Origin: JABDLO01 sp041749255
GTDB taxonomy: Bacteria > Bacteroidota > Bacteroidia > Chitinophagales > Saprospiraceae
Assembly (NCBI GenBank): GCA_041749255.1
Contig: JBGTBR010000025.1
Location: 1-64,000 of the forward strand
DNA length: 64,000 nucleotides
Reading direction: 5' to 3'
The position numbers and the translations under genes were made by a program. How positions within the stretch are numbered: position 1 is the stretch's first letter; every line of letters begins with the position of its first letter. The notes beneath the pieces are model-generated. The model had not been told where the DNA came from, made no database searches, and saw only the letters and a program-made list of their open reading frames with translations. Below, one piece after another: positions 34,984 to 45,055 of the stretch.

Positions 34984-36876
34984 TTATCCCCTCATCCACC
35001 GGTCATACCACATCTGAAACATTAACACATGCCATACTAAATTCACATAGTGCAACCGACCCTTACGGAATAAGTCAACTTGGCTGGCAACGTACTTTTC
35101 ATTAAAAAAGCCTGACCAAGAAAGGGCTTCCTCTGTTAAATATTCGTCAAGTAGGTACGAAAGGTCTGAACGGAGCCACTTGTAAATCGGTAAAGAAAAA
35201 CCAGACTTAGGACGGTCCATCATTGACTTGGGTATGTAGTCATGGACTATATCTCGCAAAATCATTTTAGTAGTAGTGCCTTCGTACTTGTAACTTATTG
35301 GCAATCTAGCGGCAAACTCAACTATTCGATGATCTAACAATGGCTCCCGACCCTCAAGACTCACAGACATTGTCGCCCGATCAACCTTAGTTAAAATCCC
35401 ATTGGGCAAATTCGACCGATAATCACTCGCCATGGCAAATTCCAACTCACTGTGAAATCCTTCTTCATCCAATTTATAACTCGAGTTTAATGGAGCAGCC
35501 TTTTGACTTAACCATTTACTAATGTACCTGTCTGGCTTTTCCATCATAAGCCTAAACAATTTGGCTGCCTGCTTCATTTGATCATATTCCATTGCATTGA
35601 AAAATGAATTAATTTGATGCACTCTATGTTCGCTCATTGGTATCAAACTGCCTAATTCAGATCCCAATAAGCCTACAAATGGACGTAGAGAACTGGGCAC
35701 CTTAGAAATTATGTCGGCATACTTTTTAAACTTCGGATAGTAATTGTATCCGCAAAAAACTTCATCACCTCCATCAGCGGACAAAGCAACAGTGACATGC
35801 TGACGTGCAAGCTGGCTAACTAAAGCAGTCGGTATAGCTGAACTATCCCCAAATGGTTCATCATAAATGAATGCAAGGTCTGTTATGATCTGCTGAGCAT
35901 GCCGTGAAGTACAAATCAGCTCAGTGTGTTCAGTACCTAAATATTCTGCTGTCTGTTTCGCAAATGGAGCCTCGTTATAGCCATCATTAAAGCCAATGGT
36001 AAATGTCCTCAGTTTTTCAGTACGATCTGTTTGCAATATGGAAGTGATTGCCGTGCTATCATACCCACCACTCAAAAAAACACCGACGGGAACATCAGAC
36101 ACCATCCTGTATTCAGAAGCTGATTTTAGCAATGTGCTCATCTCAAACTTTGCATCGTCATAGCTGATGTTTAACTTATCACTCTTGTAATGATCAAAGA
36201 CATCCCAGTAACATTTTTTTGAAATAGAATTGTCCTGAATATTTAAAATTAAATGATGCCCCGGCTCTAACTTATAGCAGTTTTCAAAGATTGAAAAAGG
36301 TGCGGCAATATGTCCGCGATGCAAATAGTTGCGTAATACAGAAGCATTGATCCTCTTCTCAAAACCTGGATGAGCCATTAATGGCTTTAGTTCAGATCCA
36401 AATAAAAATAGAGTGTCAGAATGATAATAATACAATGGCTTTACTCCGGTTCTGTCTCTGGTTATCGTAAGTGTCTCTTCTTTGATATCATAGATGGCAT
36501 AAGCAAACATACCCACAAAACGCTCAACTGCCTGTCTTCCCCATTTTTCATAGGCATGTAAAACTACTTCCGTATCCGATTCACTTTTAAAATTACTACC
36601 CATACATTCAAGTTGGCTTCGTAGTTCTTTATAGTTGTAAATCTCTCCATTGTAAACAATACTGAGTTGATTGTGCGACATTGGTTGATGGCCTGAGTGC
36701 GACAAATCTATTACGGCGAGCCTTGTGTGCCCCAAGCCTATCTTAGCTTGGTTAGATTGAATCAACATTACTCCCTTATCATCAGGCCCTCTATGAGTCA
36801 TCGATGCCACCATCTGATATAAGAGTTGTTCATCAGACTCTGCAACATAATCTACAAATCCGGTTATACCACACAT
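34984..36876 (-). CDS. asnB: AsnB-type glutamine-hydrolysing amidotransferase
   Basis: 630 aa, with N-terminal glutaminase Cys2 (MCGITGF) and its Asn/Asp network (VYNGEIYNY), then a synthetase domain with the ATP PP-loop VFLSGGYDST (about 265-274). The length fits asparagine synthetase B-like proteins (about 600-650). Within a polysaccharide cluster, such enzymes are thought to amidate uronic or aminouronic acid sugars rather than make free asparagine, as WbpS does. That role is inferred from position. It stands between the acyl module and the sulfotransferase, with about 200-bp gaps on both sides. Confidence 0.85.
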   Translation of the reverse strand: MCGITGFVDYVAESDEQLLYQMVASMTHRGPDDKGVMLIQSNQAKIGLGHTRLAVIDLSHSGHQPMSHNQLSIVYNGEIYNYKELRSQLECMGSNFKSESDTEVVLHAYEKWGRQAVERFVGMFAYAIYDIKEETLTITRDRTGVKPLYYYHSDTLFLFGSELKPLMAHPGFEKRINASVLRNYLHRGHIAAPFSIFENCYKLEPGHHLILNIQDNSISKKCYWDVFDHYKSDKLNISYDDAKFEMSTLLKSASEYRMVSDVPVGVFLSGGYDSTAITSILQTDRTEKLRTFTIGFNDGYNEAPFAKQTAEYLGTEHTELICTSRHAQQIITDLAFIYDEPFGDSSAIPTALVSQLARQHVTVALSADGGDEVFCGYNYYPKFKKYADIISKVPSSLRPFVGLLGSELGSLIPMSEHRVHQINSFFNAMEYDQMKQAAKLFRLMMEKPDRYISKWLSQKAAPLNSSYKLDEEGFHSELEFAMASDYRSNLPNGILTKVDRATMSVSLEGREPLLDHRIVEFAARLPISYKYEGTTTKMILRDIVHDYIPKSMMDRPKSGFSLPIYKWLRSDLSYLLDEYLTEEALSWSGFFNEKYVASQVDLFRKGRLHYVNLVWHVLMFQMWYDRWMRG

Positions 36877-37090
36877 TTTATACAGCTACTACTTCTATTA
36901 ATACACCCAGTTAATTTAAACTCATGAACTCAACATTAGGAAACTTGAAACGGCTCGATAACTGAACAAAAAAATAGCATTACTAAGGCCGAGCAATATA
37001 CACAAGTAAGTATTTCTGGCGCTATTCTAACAAATATTTTACAATCGAAGAAGAATTGAATTATTGTTACAGTATTACAAAAACTTTGAA

Positions 37091-38041
37091 TTACTTAATT
37101 ATGTACTTCAATGGAGTTGATGTGAACCTGTCATAAATATTTAATCCAAACACTTCTAGAATTTCATATATTTGGGATTCAGTATCGGGAGAAATTTGAG
37201 TTCTCCACTTATTAATTAATTCAATTCCTTCACTGTTTAGAATATCCTCTTTAGTACCTGGATCTGACTGAACAGTTACAGCAGATGGCTTCCTCAATCG
37301 CAAAACGATTCTTTCTTTGCTTGATAAATTATATTTTTTAGCCAAATAATCAACAATCGGATCAGGATTAAGTACTAGTTGTTCATAAGTCAGTATTGTC
37401 CAATCATCATTTGCATTATTCAAAGCCAACTTAGTTTGAATACACCAAGATAATGTAGCTAAGATAATATGACTATCCACGCTCCTGAGCTTTCTGGCAA
37501 GATTTCTTTCTTCCGAATCCAAATGTTGTATTATATTTTCAGATGAAAGCACTTCAATTCTAGGCAATAGTCTTCTGGAAAGTGAAACAGGAATTGGATG
37601 TCTCAATAAGTATATCACTCTTGCATTTGCTGCCTTCGATATTTCATTTATAATTAATTCACCTCCATTAATCACTTTAAAAACAATTCTTGTAGATATA
37701 GGACGATAAAATTCTCTAAGTGGATTCCCATTTAAATATTTGTGCTTTCCATTTACAATTTCAACAAAATATTGCAATATGTTTCTTGAAAATTCTTCTG
37801 AATATAATTCATTCCAATTTCCAATTCCTAGTGCTTCAGCAATTATTGGTTCTCTGATATTCAATGGTTCATTACAAATCTTAAACCCATCCTGTGTCTT
37901 TATTAATTCCATAAGCCATGTTGACCCACTACGAGGAATAGAAAAAATCACTATGTTCTCTCCCTTATCAAAATGAACATTACTAAATCTCTTAATTAGA
38001 TTAGTGAATTTTTCGCTAAACTTATGAACTCCTACATTCAA
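37091..38041 (-). CDS. Sulfotransferase family protein
   Basis: 316 aa of the PAPS-dependent sulfotransferase family. The 5'-phosphosulfate-binding loop is IFSIPRSGSTWLMEL (about 31-45), and the 3'-phosphate-binding region appears as VIYLLRHPIPVSLSRR (about 142-157). The start is TTG (38041); no ATG lies between it and the upstream stop. It likely sulfates the surface glycan or a lipid. The sequence is noticeably AT-richer than its neighbours, which suggests separate acquisition. Confidence 0.75.
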   Translation of the reverse strand: MNVGVHKFSEKFTNLIKRFSNVHFDKGENIVIFSIPRSGSTWLMELIKTQDGFKICNEPLNIREPIIAEALGIGNWNELYSEEFSRNILQYFVEIVNGKHKYLNGNPLREFYRPISTRIVFKVINGGELIINEISKAANARVIYLLRHPIPVSLSRRLLPRIEVLSSENIIQHLDSEERNLARKLRSVDSHIILATLSWCIQTKLALNNANDDWTILTYEQLVLNPDPIVDYLAKKYNLSSKERIVLRLRKPSAVTVQSDPGTKEDILNSEGIELINKWRTQISPDTESQIYEILEVFGLNIYDRFTSTPLKYIIK

Positions 38042-38102
38042 TTCAACGGTATTAAAACCTGGTAATTAAATCCAATATATGAATAATATTTGTGCAAACA
38101 CT

Positions 38103-39266
38103 TCATTCATTCTTATCTGCATTCTTTGAGTTATTATAACCCATCATTTCTTTGACTAACTCCTCACTTGACATGAACTCCACGTCAGGCCACCTGCAAA
38201 TGATGCGATGGAGCAATTTGTGAAGTAAACGCAAATTACGGTCTCGATTACCGGGGTCGATATACCCAACAAAATTGAGGCGGTGTGCATTGATGATAGC
38301 GGGTTTGTTGTGAAAAAATGCGTTATTGATTGCAGACATGCAAAAGCCTATATTGTCGTGATTTGGTGCTTTCTGCGACGGCTCAAAATTAGCATTCCTG
38401 ACTAAGTTGTATAATTTGAACTTTTTATCAAATCCAGCAATCCGACGCTCAAAATGTCTGGGCTGACCTACATTTCTACCTTTTGGGTAAACTAAATACT
38501 TCATCCCTTGCATTGCCTTTATATCCCAAAGATGGAGATTGGAAGCTAACCCCGGATCCGTCGTAAAATTGGTGGGAATAAAACTAATCGAGCGAAAGCC
38601 AAATGCTTTTTCAAACATTGCCTGCGCATCCGCTATATACTTATAATGAAATTCCCGAGGATAATTGATTTCATAATCTAGTGCTGACTGAAGCTTGGTA
38701 TTTGACACAGATGAGTCATGAGGCAGAGCCCAGGTCCCCAACTGAAAAACCTCCCTCAGCTCTTTATGGCCACTACGCAATAATTCAAGCCACTTCAAAA
38801 CGTTGACATGCTCCCTTCCGTGTATCTGTGGATGCATGAGTCCGCATTCCATAGCTTTTTTCCAAATTGAAAAGGAATTGACATGGGAGTCATATCGTGA
38901 TAAGGTATTTTGAAATGGCTCATAAAAGTATTCTTGGAATTCACTATCGTTAATTTTCTCAAAATTTGGATTGGCAAGGATCACATTAAATGTTATCACT
39001 GGAGGTCGCCCTTTATGGTCTTTATACGTATTTAACAAGTCAAACAAATGACTCAAGTCTTCCTCTGATGCTAACGAGTCAACTTTCAGATATGGATTGG
39101 ACGGTCGATCTCCAATTATTTTCTTGAACCGATTTAAAAAAGGCTTATCCGGACACCGAATAGAACCCCAATCATCACTCTCGATTACGACAATTTTCCG
39201 GTTTGACCTCCATCCAGGATAATTTAAAACATGATTCTTAATTATCCTTACATACTTATCAATCAC
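38103..39266 (-). CDS. Polysaccharide deacetylase-like protein 1
   Basis: 387 aa starting at GTG (39266). The N-terminal VVIESDDWGSIR resembles the metal-binding Asp pair of NodB-fold carbohydrate esterases, HGREHVN (about 150) may give further metal ligands, and a NAHRLNFVGY segment lies near the C-terminus. It is a paralogue of the protein at 41603-42727: both share YPGWRxxRKIVxIESDDWG, the LASxEDL segment, HGREHxNV and the final CRWPDVEF-type stretch. Family members in Bacteroidota glycan clusters are annotated as polysaccharide (de)acetylases, but no activity is established to my knowledge. Confidence 0.6.
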   Translation of the reverse strand: MIDKYVRIIKNHVLNYPGWRSNRKIVVIESDDWGSIRCPDKPFLNRFKKIIGDRPSNPYLKVDSLASEEDLSHLFDLLNTYKDHKGRPPVITFNVILANPNFEKINDSEFQEYFYEPFQNTLSRYDSHVNSFSIWKKAMECGLMHPQIHGREHVNVLKWLELLRSGHKELREVFQLGTWALPHDSSVSNTKLQSALDYEINYPREFHYKYIADAQAMFEKAFGFRSISFIPTNFTTDPGLASNLHLWDIKAMQGMKYLVYPKGRNVGQPRHFERRIAGFDKKFKLYNLVRNANFEPSQKAPNHDNIGFCMSAINNAFFHNKPAIINAHRLNFVGYIDPGNRDRNLRLLHKLLHRIICRWPDVEFMSSEELVKEMMGYNNSKNADKNE

Positions 39267-39417
39267 TACCAGCTTTTCTTTTCTCTAATTAAATTAGGCA
39301 ATTTTGAATTTAAATCTCAACTACCTTCACATTAGTCTCGATTTAAATAAACATTTCAATTGAACAACACTCTTAGTGTATCTATTAATCTTTTTACTTT
39401 AAGATAATTCTGTTTCA

Positions 39418-40548
39418 TTAAACCAGCTCTTCTGCATTAGCTTTAGTAAAATATTTCGATGCAATCAGACTATTCTTTGCCAGTTCTTGATGTTCTTCAG
39501 GTTCTTTTCGAAGAAATTCTATCCATGACTTCATTTCCATCAATTCATCAGGATTAAATGAGTTGCCACAGTTATATTGGTTTAATAACCTGGTCAGTTC
39601 AGATCCTTTTTCTGCGATGGCCAATATTGGCTTTCCTGCGGATAGAATATTAAAAGTTTTACTTGGCACGCTGAGAGAAGAAGCCTTATTGTCTAAAGTG
39701 ACAACACTGATATCCGACGCAGAAAGTAAATGTGGTAACATATCTACGGGCTGCCATGGAAGCAGCGTCAAATTGTAAGCCTTACCATTTGCTAGTGTGC
39801 TTTTAATCTCATTGTATTTATGACCTCCTCCTATTAAGACAATATGGAATAATTCAGGATTTAATAACTTAGAAAGCTCCAACAATACTTCAATAGGATG
39901 TGTTTTTCCCATGTTGCCTGAATAAATGATCAAAAACTTATTGTTAAATGATTTTTCCTTTAGGAATTTATTTTTGTTTTTTGGAATCGGTGTAATAAAG
40001 TCGCTATCCGTCCAAATAGGAACAATTTCGATCTTATCCTGGCTTACATAGCTGGAAACAATTACCCTCATTCCTTCACTCAGGGTAAAGACTTTATTAG
40101 ACTTTTTAAATGCCTTGGAATTCATCCATTTCCAAATTTGAACAACCGGATTATTTGAACTTAAGTAATTGTATCGAACTAAAGTATCCGGGTAAATGTC
40201 ATACATCAAAATATCATACTTACAACCCAATAACCAGGGTACAAATACACTGAATGGAGGATTAGTGATTGCCAGGATATGAGCTTTCCTATATTTACTC
40301 CCAACTAACCAAAACATTTGTAAAGTAGCTATTATCCAGGTTGATAACCTAAGTATAGTGGTTGACCGGTCATATGGGATGATTTTCTCCCAAATAGTAT
40401 TTGAATCCAGTTTAGTGGATCTTTCCACAAGTGTTCCTGCTATAATCACCCGGTTAATATACTTTTTCCTGGCAGCCTCTAGAATATCTAGTTGAAGATA
40501 TCCTGATGCCTGGTCGAGGATTACAAAGGTATTAGGGTTACCTTTCAA
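39418..40548 (-). CDS. GT4-family glycosyltransferase A
   Basis: 376 aa with a GT-B fold. The donor-site region has IIYSGNMGKTHPIEVLLE (about 208-225), the SADISVVTL segment and a C-terminal PSKTFNILSAGKPILA motif (about 316-331), close to WbuB-like enzymes that add amino sugars. The start is TTG at 40548, whose TTGA overlaps the stop of the epimerase gene. Sugar specificity is unknown. Confidence 0.82.
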   Translation of the reverse strand: MKGNPNTFVILDQASGYLQLDILEAARKKYINRVIIAGTLVERSTKLDSNTIWEKIIPYDRSTTILRLSTWIIATLQMFWLVGSKYRKAHILAITNPPFSVFVPWLLGCKYDILMYDIYPDTLVRYNYLSSNNPVVQIWKWMNSKAFKKSNKVFTLSEGMRVIVSSYVSQDKIEIVPIWTDSDFITPIPKNKNKFLKEKSFNNKFLIIYSGNMGKTHPIEVLLELSKLLNPELFHIVLIGGGHKYNEIKSTLANGKAYNLTLLPWQPVDMLPHLLSASDISVVTLDNKASSLSVPSKTFNILSAGKPILAIAEKGSELTRLLNQYNCGNSFNPDELMEMKSWIEFLRKEPEEHQELAKNSLIASKYFTKANAEELV

Positions 40549-41600
40549 GAGGATAGGGATTTGGAATCGACAACTTGTTTATTAATCCAGGAATAGGTCT
40601 GTTTCATTCCATCAATTAAAGGCATATTAACTTCCCAGCCCATTTTTTCTTTATAAAGTTGGTTGTCAGAATTTCTTCCCATAACCCCTACTGGGCAGCT
40701 AAACCCATACTTCTTTACAAATTCATCACCCTGGATATTTTGAATAGTAATATCCTTCCCTGAGATATCTATGGCAATTTGCGCAAGGTGGTTGATGGTC
40801 ACCATTTCCTCTGACCCTATATTGACTGGGCCTAGAAATTGGTCTTGGCGCATGAAACGAAGGATTGCTTCCAGGCAATCATCAATGTATAGGAAAGAGC
40901 GGGTCTGTTGACCAGTTCCCCACACCTCAATCGAGCCACCGTTATGTGTTTTAGCTACTTTACGACACATGGCGGCAGGCGCTTTCTCTTTCCCTCCTGT
41001 CCATGTCCCCATAGGACCGAAGATGTTGTGAAAACGAGCGACCCTAACATCTAGTTTGTAGTTTCGATTGAAGGCTAAGTACATTCTTTCGGAGAAAAGT
41101 TTCTCCCATCCATATTCTGAATCCGGATTGGCTGGATAGGCACTGTCCTCTTTGCAATTGGGATTATCTGGATCTAATTGATTATGTTCGGGGTACATAC
41201 ATGCTGACGAAGAATAAAAGACTCTTTTAACCCGCTTACGATTAGCTTCGTATGCCACATTAAGGTTAATCAATGCGGAATTGTGCATTACGTTTGCGTC
41301 ATTCTCACCTGTGAAGATATAGCCAGCACCACCCATATCCGCAGCCAATTGATACACTTCATCAAAGGAGTTACTCTCATCGTCGTCCCTTTGTTGATAA
41401 GGTGCCCTCATAATATCTTCGACTAAACTTGGATCCCGAAGATCTCCTTCAATATACTCATCACAAATATCTTCATGTGACCAAAATTCATGCTCAGGCC
41501 TAATATCTACAATTCGAACATATAAGCCTTCGTCTTTTAACCTTTTACCTAAATGGCCGCCAATGAATCCTCCACCTCCCAGAATTAAAGCATATTTCAT
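40545..41600 (-). CDS. GDP-mannose 3,5-epimerase-like NAD-dependent epimerase
   Basis: Extended SDR of 351 aa. The NAD site is GGGGFIGG (8-15). Catalytic positions of plant-type GDP-mannose 3,5-epimerase are matched: Cys134 in SSACMYPE, Tyr163/Lys167 in YGWEK and Lys206 in WTGGKEKAPAA, together with the long shared stretch RFHNIFGPMGTW. It should convert GDP-mannose to GDP-L-galactose or GDP-L-gulose. This enzyme is best known from plant ascorbate synthesis and is sporadic in bacteria. It is cotranscribed with GT4 A (4-bp overlap) and deacetylase-like 2 (3-bp gap). Confidence 0.8.
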   Translation of the reverse strand: MKYALILGGGGFIGGHLGKRLKDEGLYVRIVDIRPEHEFWSHEDICDEYIEGDLRDPSLVEDIMRAPYQQRDDDESNSFDEVYQLAADMGGAGYIFTGENDANVMHNSALINLNVAYEANRKRVKRVFYSSSACMYPEHNQLDPDNPNCKEDSAYPANPDSEYGWEKLFSERMYLAFNRNYKLDVRVARFHNIFGPMGTWTGGKEKAPAAMCRKVAKTHNGGSIEVWGTGQQTRSFLYIDDCLEAILRFMRQDQFLGPVNIGSEEMVTINHLAQIAIDISGKDITIQNIQGDEFVKKYGFSCPVGVMGRNSDNQLYKEKMGWEVNMPLIDGMKQTYSWINKQVVDSKSLSS

Positions 41601-41602
41601 AA

Positions 41603-42727
41603 TTAACTATTTTTATTTTGATTAGAAATTATATTTCCAAGTTCAGTGCTTGTTTTAAATTCCACCTCAGGCCAACGTTGGCATATTGAGGAGAGCAATG
41701 CATGCAATGCTTTCAAACCTTTTTCTCTATTTTGTTCTTGTAAACCACCAATGTAATTAACCCGATGACTGCTAATAAGAGCGGGTTTGCCCCACCTAAA
41801 CGCAATTTCAATCTCATTTAGACAAGTAACAACCCAGTCTCTGCCTGGCGAACTGGGTTCAAAAAATGCATTACGAGTAAGGTAACACTGACCGTGATTG
41901 TTATTCTTTCCCAGCCATCTAAAATGTCGTTTGGTTCGGCCAAACCCAATTGATTCCTTTTGTATTTTCGGAGTACTCATGTACCGAATGCCTGCATTTG
42001 CAGCAACCTCCTCCAATGAATTGTGGATAAAACCATTAGGTGGCACGAATAAGGATGCTTCATATCCATGCAGTGATTTAAATAGCTGTAAGCCTTCCTT
42101 AAGCACTTTTTCCTGTAGGTGCAGGTCCGTAGGACGATCTAAATAAAATGCTGCTAGGTAGTTATAGCCATTTGATGGGGTAAAACCCCAGCAACTGCGG
42201 GTAAAGGCATGCAGCGTCGCTTTGTCCCCTTCTTGTAGTGCTTTTATCCATTGAGCTACATTCAAATGCTCACGTCCATGGAATTCTGGAACAAATAAAT
42301 GTTCTTTAACCCCATACTGCCACAGTTTAAAGGCGGATTCTTTATCATAGCGCTTAAGAGTAAAAGTAAAAGGCTCGTAGTCATACTCTTCAAAATTATT
42401 AGCTCGTATTTTTTCAAAATCAGGATTAGCGACCACACTAACCGCAGTAAAGACAGGTTGCTTGCCATATTTTTTATGGATGGACAACAGAGTGTCAAAC
42501 AACCCATTCAGATCCTCAGCACTAGCCAATGTATCATTTAGATTATAACGTCGATTATCTCCTGACGTAAGGTTTAGACCTGCCATTTGTAAGTCTTCAA
42601 AAGCTTCCCATGAAGGCATGCGAATACTGCCCCAGTCATCAGATTCAATAATTACAATTTTCCGTTTGGTGCGCCAGCCAGGTAGATTAGATAGGTGTCG
42701 AGATGCGGTTTGGAGGATAGATTTCAT
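41603..42727 (-). CDS. Polysaccharide deacetylase-like protein 2
   Basis: 374 aa, a paralogue of the protein at 38103-39266. It has IVIIESDDWGSIRMP (24-38), HGREHLNVAQW (about 148), SLFVPPNGF, SSHRVNYIGG and the C-terminal CQRWPEVEF. The conserved Asp pair and His residues fit a metal-dependent NodB-like hydrolase, but the fold is inferred. The two copies enclose GT4 A and the GDP-mannose epimerase-like gene, so they may act on sugars added in the same glycan block. It lies 3 bp upstream of the epimerase start. Confidence 0.6.
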   Translation of the reverse strand: MKSILQTASRHLSNLPGWRTKRKIVIIESDDWGSIRMPSWEAFEDLQMAGLNLTSGDNRRYNLNDTLASAEDLNGLFDTLLSIHKKYGKQPVFTAVSVVANPDFEKIRANNFEEYDYEPFTFTLKRYDKESAFKLWQYGVKEHLFVPEFHGREHLNVAQWIKALQEGDKATLHAFTRSCWGFTPSNGYNYLAAFYLDRPTDLHLQEKVLKEGLQLFKSLHGYEASLFVPPNGFIHNSLEEVAANAGIRYMSTPKIQKESIGFGRTKRHFRWLGKNNNHGQCYLTRNAFFEPSSPGRDWVVTCLNEIEIAFRWGKPALISSHRVNYIGGLQEQNREKGLKALHALLSSICQRWPEVEFKTSTELGNIISNQNKNS

Positions 42728-42815
42728 TTAGAAGAAATCAATAATTGTGGGAAAGCAATTAAGTTTACAGCAGGGTTTATTTGACATTTATTTAATTAAA
42801 GTTCGAATCATTTTC

Positions 42816-43970
42816 TTATTTTATTGATTGGCTCATTTCGAAAGATTTTGATGAATTCGCAAATTGTTTGCAAATCGCAAGATATTTCCTGGCTCGCTGT
42901 GCCGGTGTGTCAAAATGTATAACCTTTTCCTTCCCCTCTTTCTTTAATTCTTCCTGTAATTCCGGCGACTTCAGCAAACGCTCTATGACGTCCGATGCTG
43001 ACGCTGCATTTTTGGCTTTAAAATAAAGTGCTGACTCTCCACAAATGCTACGAGCAAAGCCCAGGTCAGTAGTGACAATTGGTATTTCCATCACCATGGC
43101 CTCCGGATAGGAAGCTGAAAAGCATTCTGCCAGGGTAGGTAGGAACAGAGCATCGCACTCGGCATATAATGAAGGGCATTCCGGTGGCATAACGGGACCA
43201 ATATTTAAAATGTGTCCTTTATATTCATTTCTTATAATGCGCTGGAAATCAACTGGATTTAGTGTTAGGACAAACTCTACATTTTGGCATCCTCTCTTTT
43301 GGAGTTCTTTAAGTACGTCAGGTATGATTTTTAGATTTTTATGCGGGTAATAGGCAGAGATAGTGACGAATCGGAAGATGCCCGGTGCTTTGGGTGGAAG
43401 TTTTGGGGGCAGTAGTTTCCAATTTTTGTAAAAAGAGCTGAAGGTGTTGGTTACAGTGTATACATTGTCAGTCTCTAAAGCCTTGCGCACCCTGCTATTA
43501 ACGTCATCGGTTTGTACCAGGTACGCGGTAGCATCACGTTTGAAAAAATAATAGTGTATATGCTTCTTTATCATTGTAAGCAACTTCTGGCTGAGGGGCA
43601 ATCCCTGCAAATAAGGAGATTCTGGGTAAATGTATAATGGTAAATTGAAGCCAACAATTTGGGGTGCTTTAGAATGGAAATAACTTGGACCTGAGGTGGA
43701 AATGATGCAATCTGGTTGAATGCCTCGCTCTGCCCGTCTTAGGATCCGGTTGATGGCAAATGCTTTTCTCATATTAATAACGCCAAAATCAAAATGCTGA
43801 AAGTGAAAATTGCTTGGGAAGTCGGCTTCGATCAACGATTGTCTCACGCCCGGGCCTACCCAAACATAATACTGATTTTCGGGGAAGTGCAAGCACTCGT
43901 TGATGAAAGACAACGCCACTTGAATTGCTCCCCCGAAGCGTTGGTGAGCTGTGTTGATTATCAACTTCAT
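42816..43970 (-). CDS. GT4-family glycosyltransferase B
   Basis: GT-B glycosyltransferase of 384 aa. The acceptor half starts with INTAHQRFGGAIQVALSFI. The donor half carries FVTISAYYPHKNL (about 208-220), CDALFLPTLAECFSASYPEAM (about 270-290) with the conserved Glu residues, and EIPIVTTD. It resembles mannosyl- or rhamnosyltransferases of O-antigen clusters; the sugar is undetermined. It overlaps the next upstream glycosyltransferase gene by 4 bp (ATGA). Confidence 0.85.
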   Translation of the reverse strand: MKLIINTAHQRFGGAIQVALSFINECLHFPENQYYVWVGPGVRQSLIEADFPSNFHFQHFDFGVINMRKAFAINRILRRAERGIQPDCIISTSGPSYFHSKAPQIVGFNLPLYIYPESPYLQGLPLSQKLLTMIKKHIHYYFFKRDATAYLVQTDDVNSRVRKALETDNVYTVTNTFSSFYKNWKLLPPKLPPKAPGIFRFVTISAYYPHKNLKIIPDVLKELQKRGCQNVEFVLTLNPVDFQRIIRNEYKGHILNIGPVMPPECPSLYAECDALFLPTLAECFSASYPEAMVMEIPIVTTDLGFARSICGESALYFKAKNAASASDVIERLLKSPELQEELKKEGKEKVIHFDTPAQRARKYLAICKQFANSSKSFEMSQSIK

Positions 43971-45055
43971 TGAGTCCTTGCATCTTGCCTAGTGATGAAA
44001 TCGAGGTACTGCTTTGCGATTTTAGATGATGCAAATTGCTGTGCTTTTTCTTGGGCAGCTTTACCAAATTGTTCTCGTAATTCAGATTTATCCATTAATT
44101 GTTGTAGTCTTTCTATATACTTAGATTCATCTCCTTCTTTAATAAGGAACCCATTTACTTCGTCGTCAATAAGATCAGCAGGGCCAGCCGAGCAATCATA
44201 GGCGATACAGGCACAGCCGGCTGCCAAGGCCTCTCCTAGTACATTAGGAAAGCCTTCCGAAGTTGACATGAACGCAAAGATAGCACTCCGGCAGTAGTAT
44301 GGTGTAACGTTAATCTGTTGGCCAGTAATGATGATTCGATCCTGTAAACCAAGCTCCTGAACTTGAGTTTCAAGCAGCTTGGAAAGTTTCATCTGGTTGG
44401 AATCTCCACCTACTATAATTAGCTTCCAGTCAATAGTCTGGCATTGATTAAAAACATGAATCAAGCGGTCAAAATGCTTGGTGGGAATGAGCCGTCCCAC
44501 ACTGAGTATGATTTTTTCTCTATTCGATTCTTGACAGCTTATTTTGGAAATGGGGTTGCCAATTACTTGAATATTGTTGTTCCATTTGTTTTTCAATGCT
44601 GCTTTCCTGGCCTGCTCGGTTTGTGCGATATAGCCCGCTGACATAGGGTAGAGTTTATCTCGCAGCCAGTTTTGTAATTGTCCTAAATCTTTTTCAGGTT
44701 TGCTGCGGTCAGATAGATAAACAGGATATGGTAGGCCTAAGAGGGAAAGAAGTACTAAATTATTCCACATTTCTCCAAAGCTTAGAATGAAATCAGGCTG
44801 TATTGAAATCGTTTTCTGCCGAATGAATGCCAGGGTCTTTAGTGTATGCCAAGTACGTTTGCTGTCTTCGAAAGGCCAATCAGGTTTGTGAATGAAAACA
44901 CGGTCCGGAATATCTTGTAATATTTCGCGTTTTCGGCCAATTAGCATTAAGTGGATTTCTAGTTCTATATGTAGTGCAAAATGCTGTAGTAGTGTTGCCA
45001 TAACGCGTTCCATCCCGCCAATCCCTAAAGAGTGTATCAGGCAAATTAGCTTCAA
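43967..45055 (-). CDS. GT4-family glycosyltransferase C
   Basis: 362-aa GT-B enzyme. It has the N-terminal HSLGIGGMERVMATL loop typical of GT4 (EpsD/PglA-like), ILSVGRLIPTKHFDRLI (about 188-204) as the donor-binding segment, and STSEGFPNVLGEALAAGCACIA (about 271-291) with the E-x7-E motif. The start is TTG at 45055. It is coupled to GT4 B by a 4-bp overlap. A 268-bp gap upstream separates it from GT4 D, so a promoter could lie there, although none is obvious. Confidence 0.87.
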   Translation of the reverse strand: MKLICLIHSLGIGGMERVMATLLQHFALHIELEIHLMLIGRKREILQDIPDRVFIHKPDWPFEDSKRTWHTLKTLAFIRQKTISIQPDFILSFGEMWNNLVLLSLLGLPYPVYLSDRSKPEKDLGQLQNWLRDKLYPMSAGYIAQTEQARKAALKNKWNNNIQVIGNPISKISCQESNREKIILSVGRLIPTKHFDRLIHVFNQCQTIDWKLIIVGGDSNQMKLSKLLETQVQELGLQDRIIITGQQINVTPYYCRSAIFAFMSTSEGFPNVLGEALAAGCACIAYDCSAGPADLIDDEVNGFLIKEGDESKYIERLQQLMDKSELREQFGKAAQEKAQQFASSKIAKQYLDFITRQDARTQ

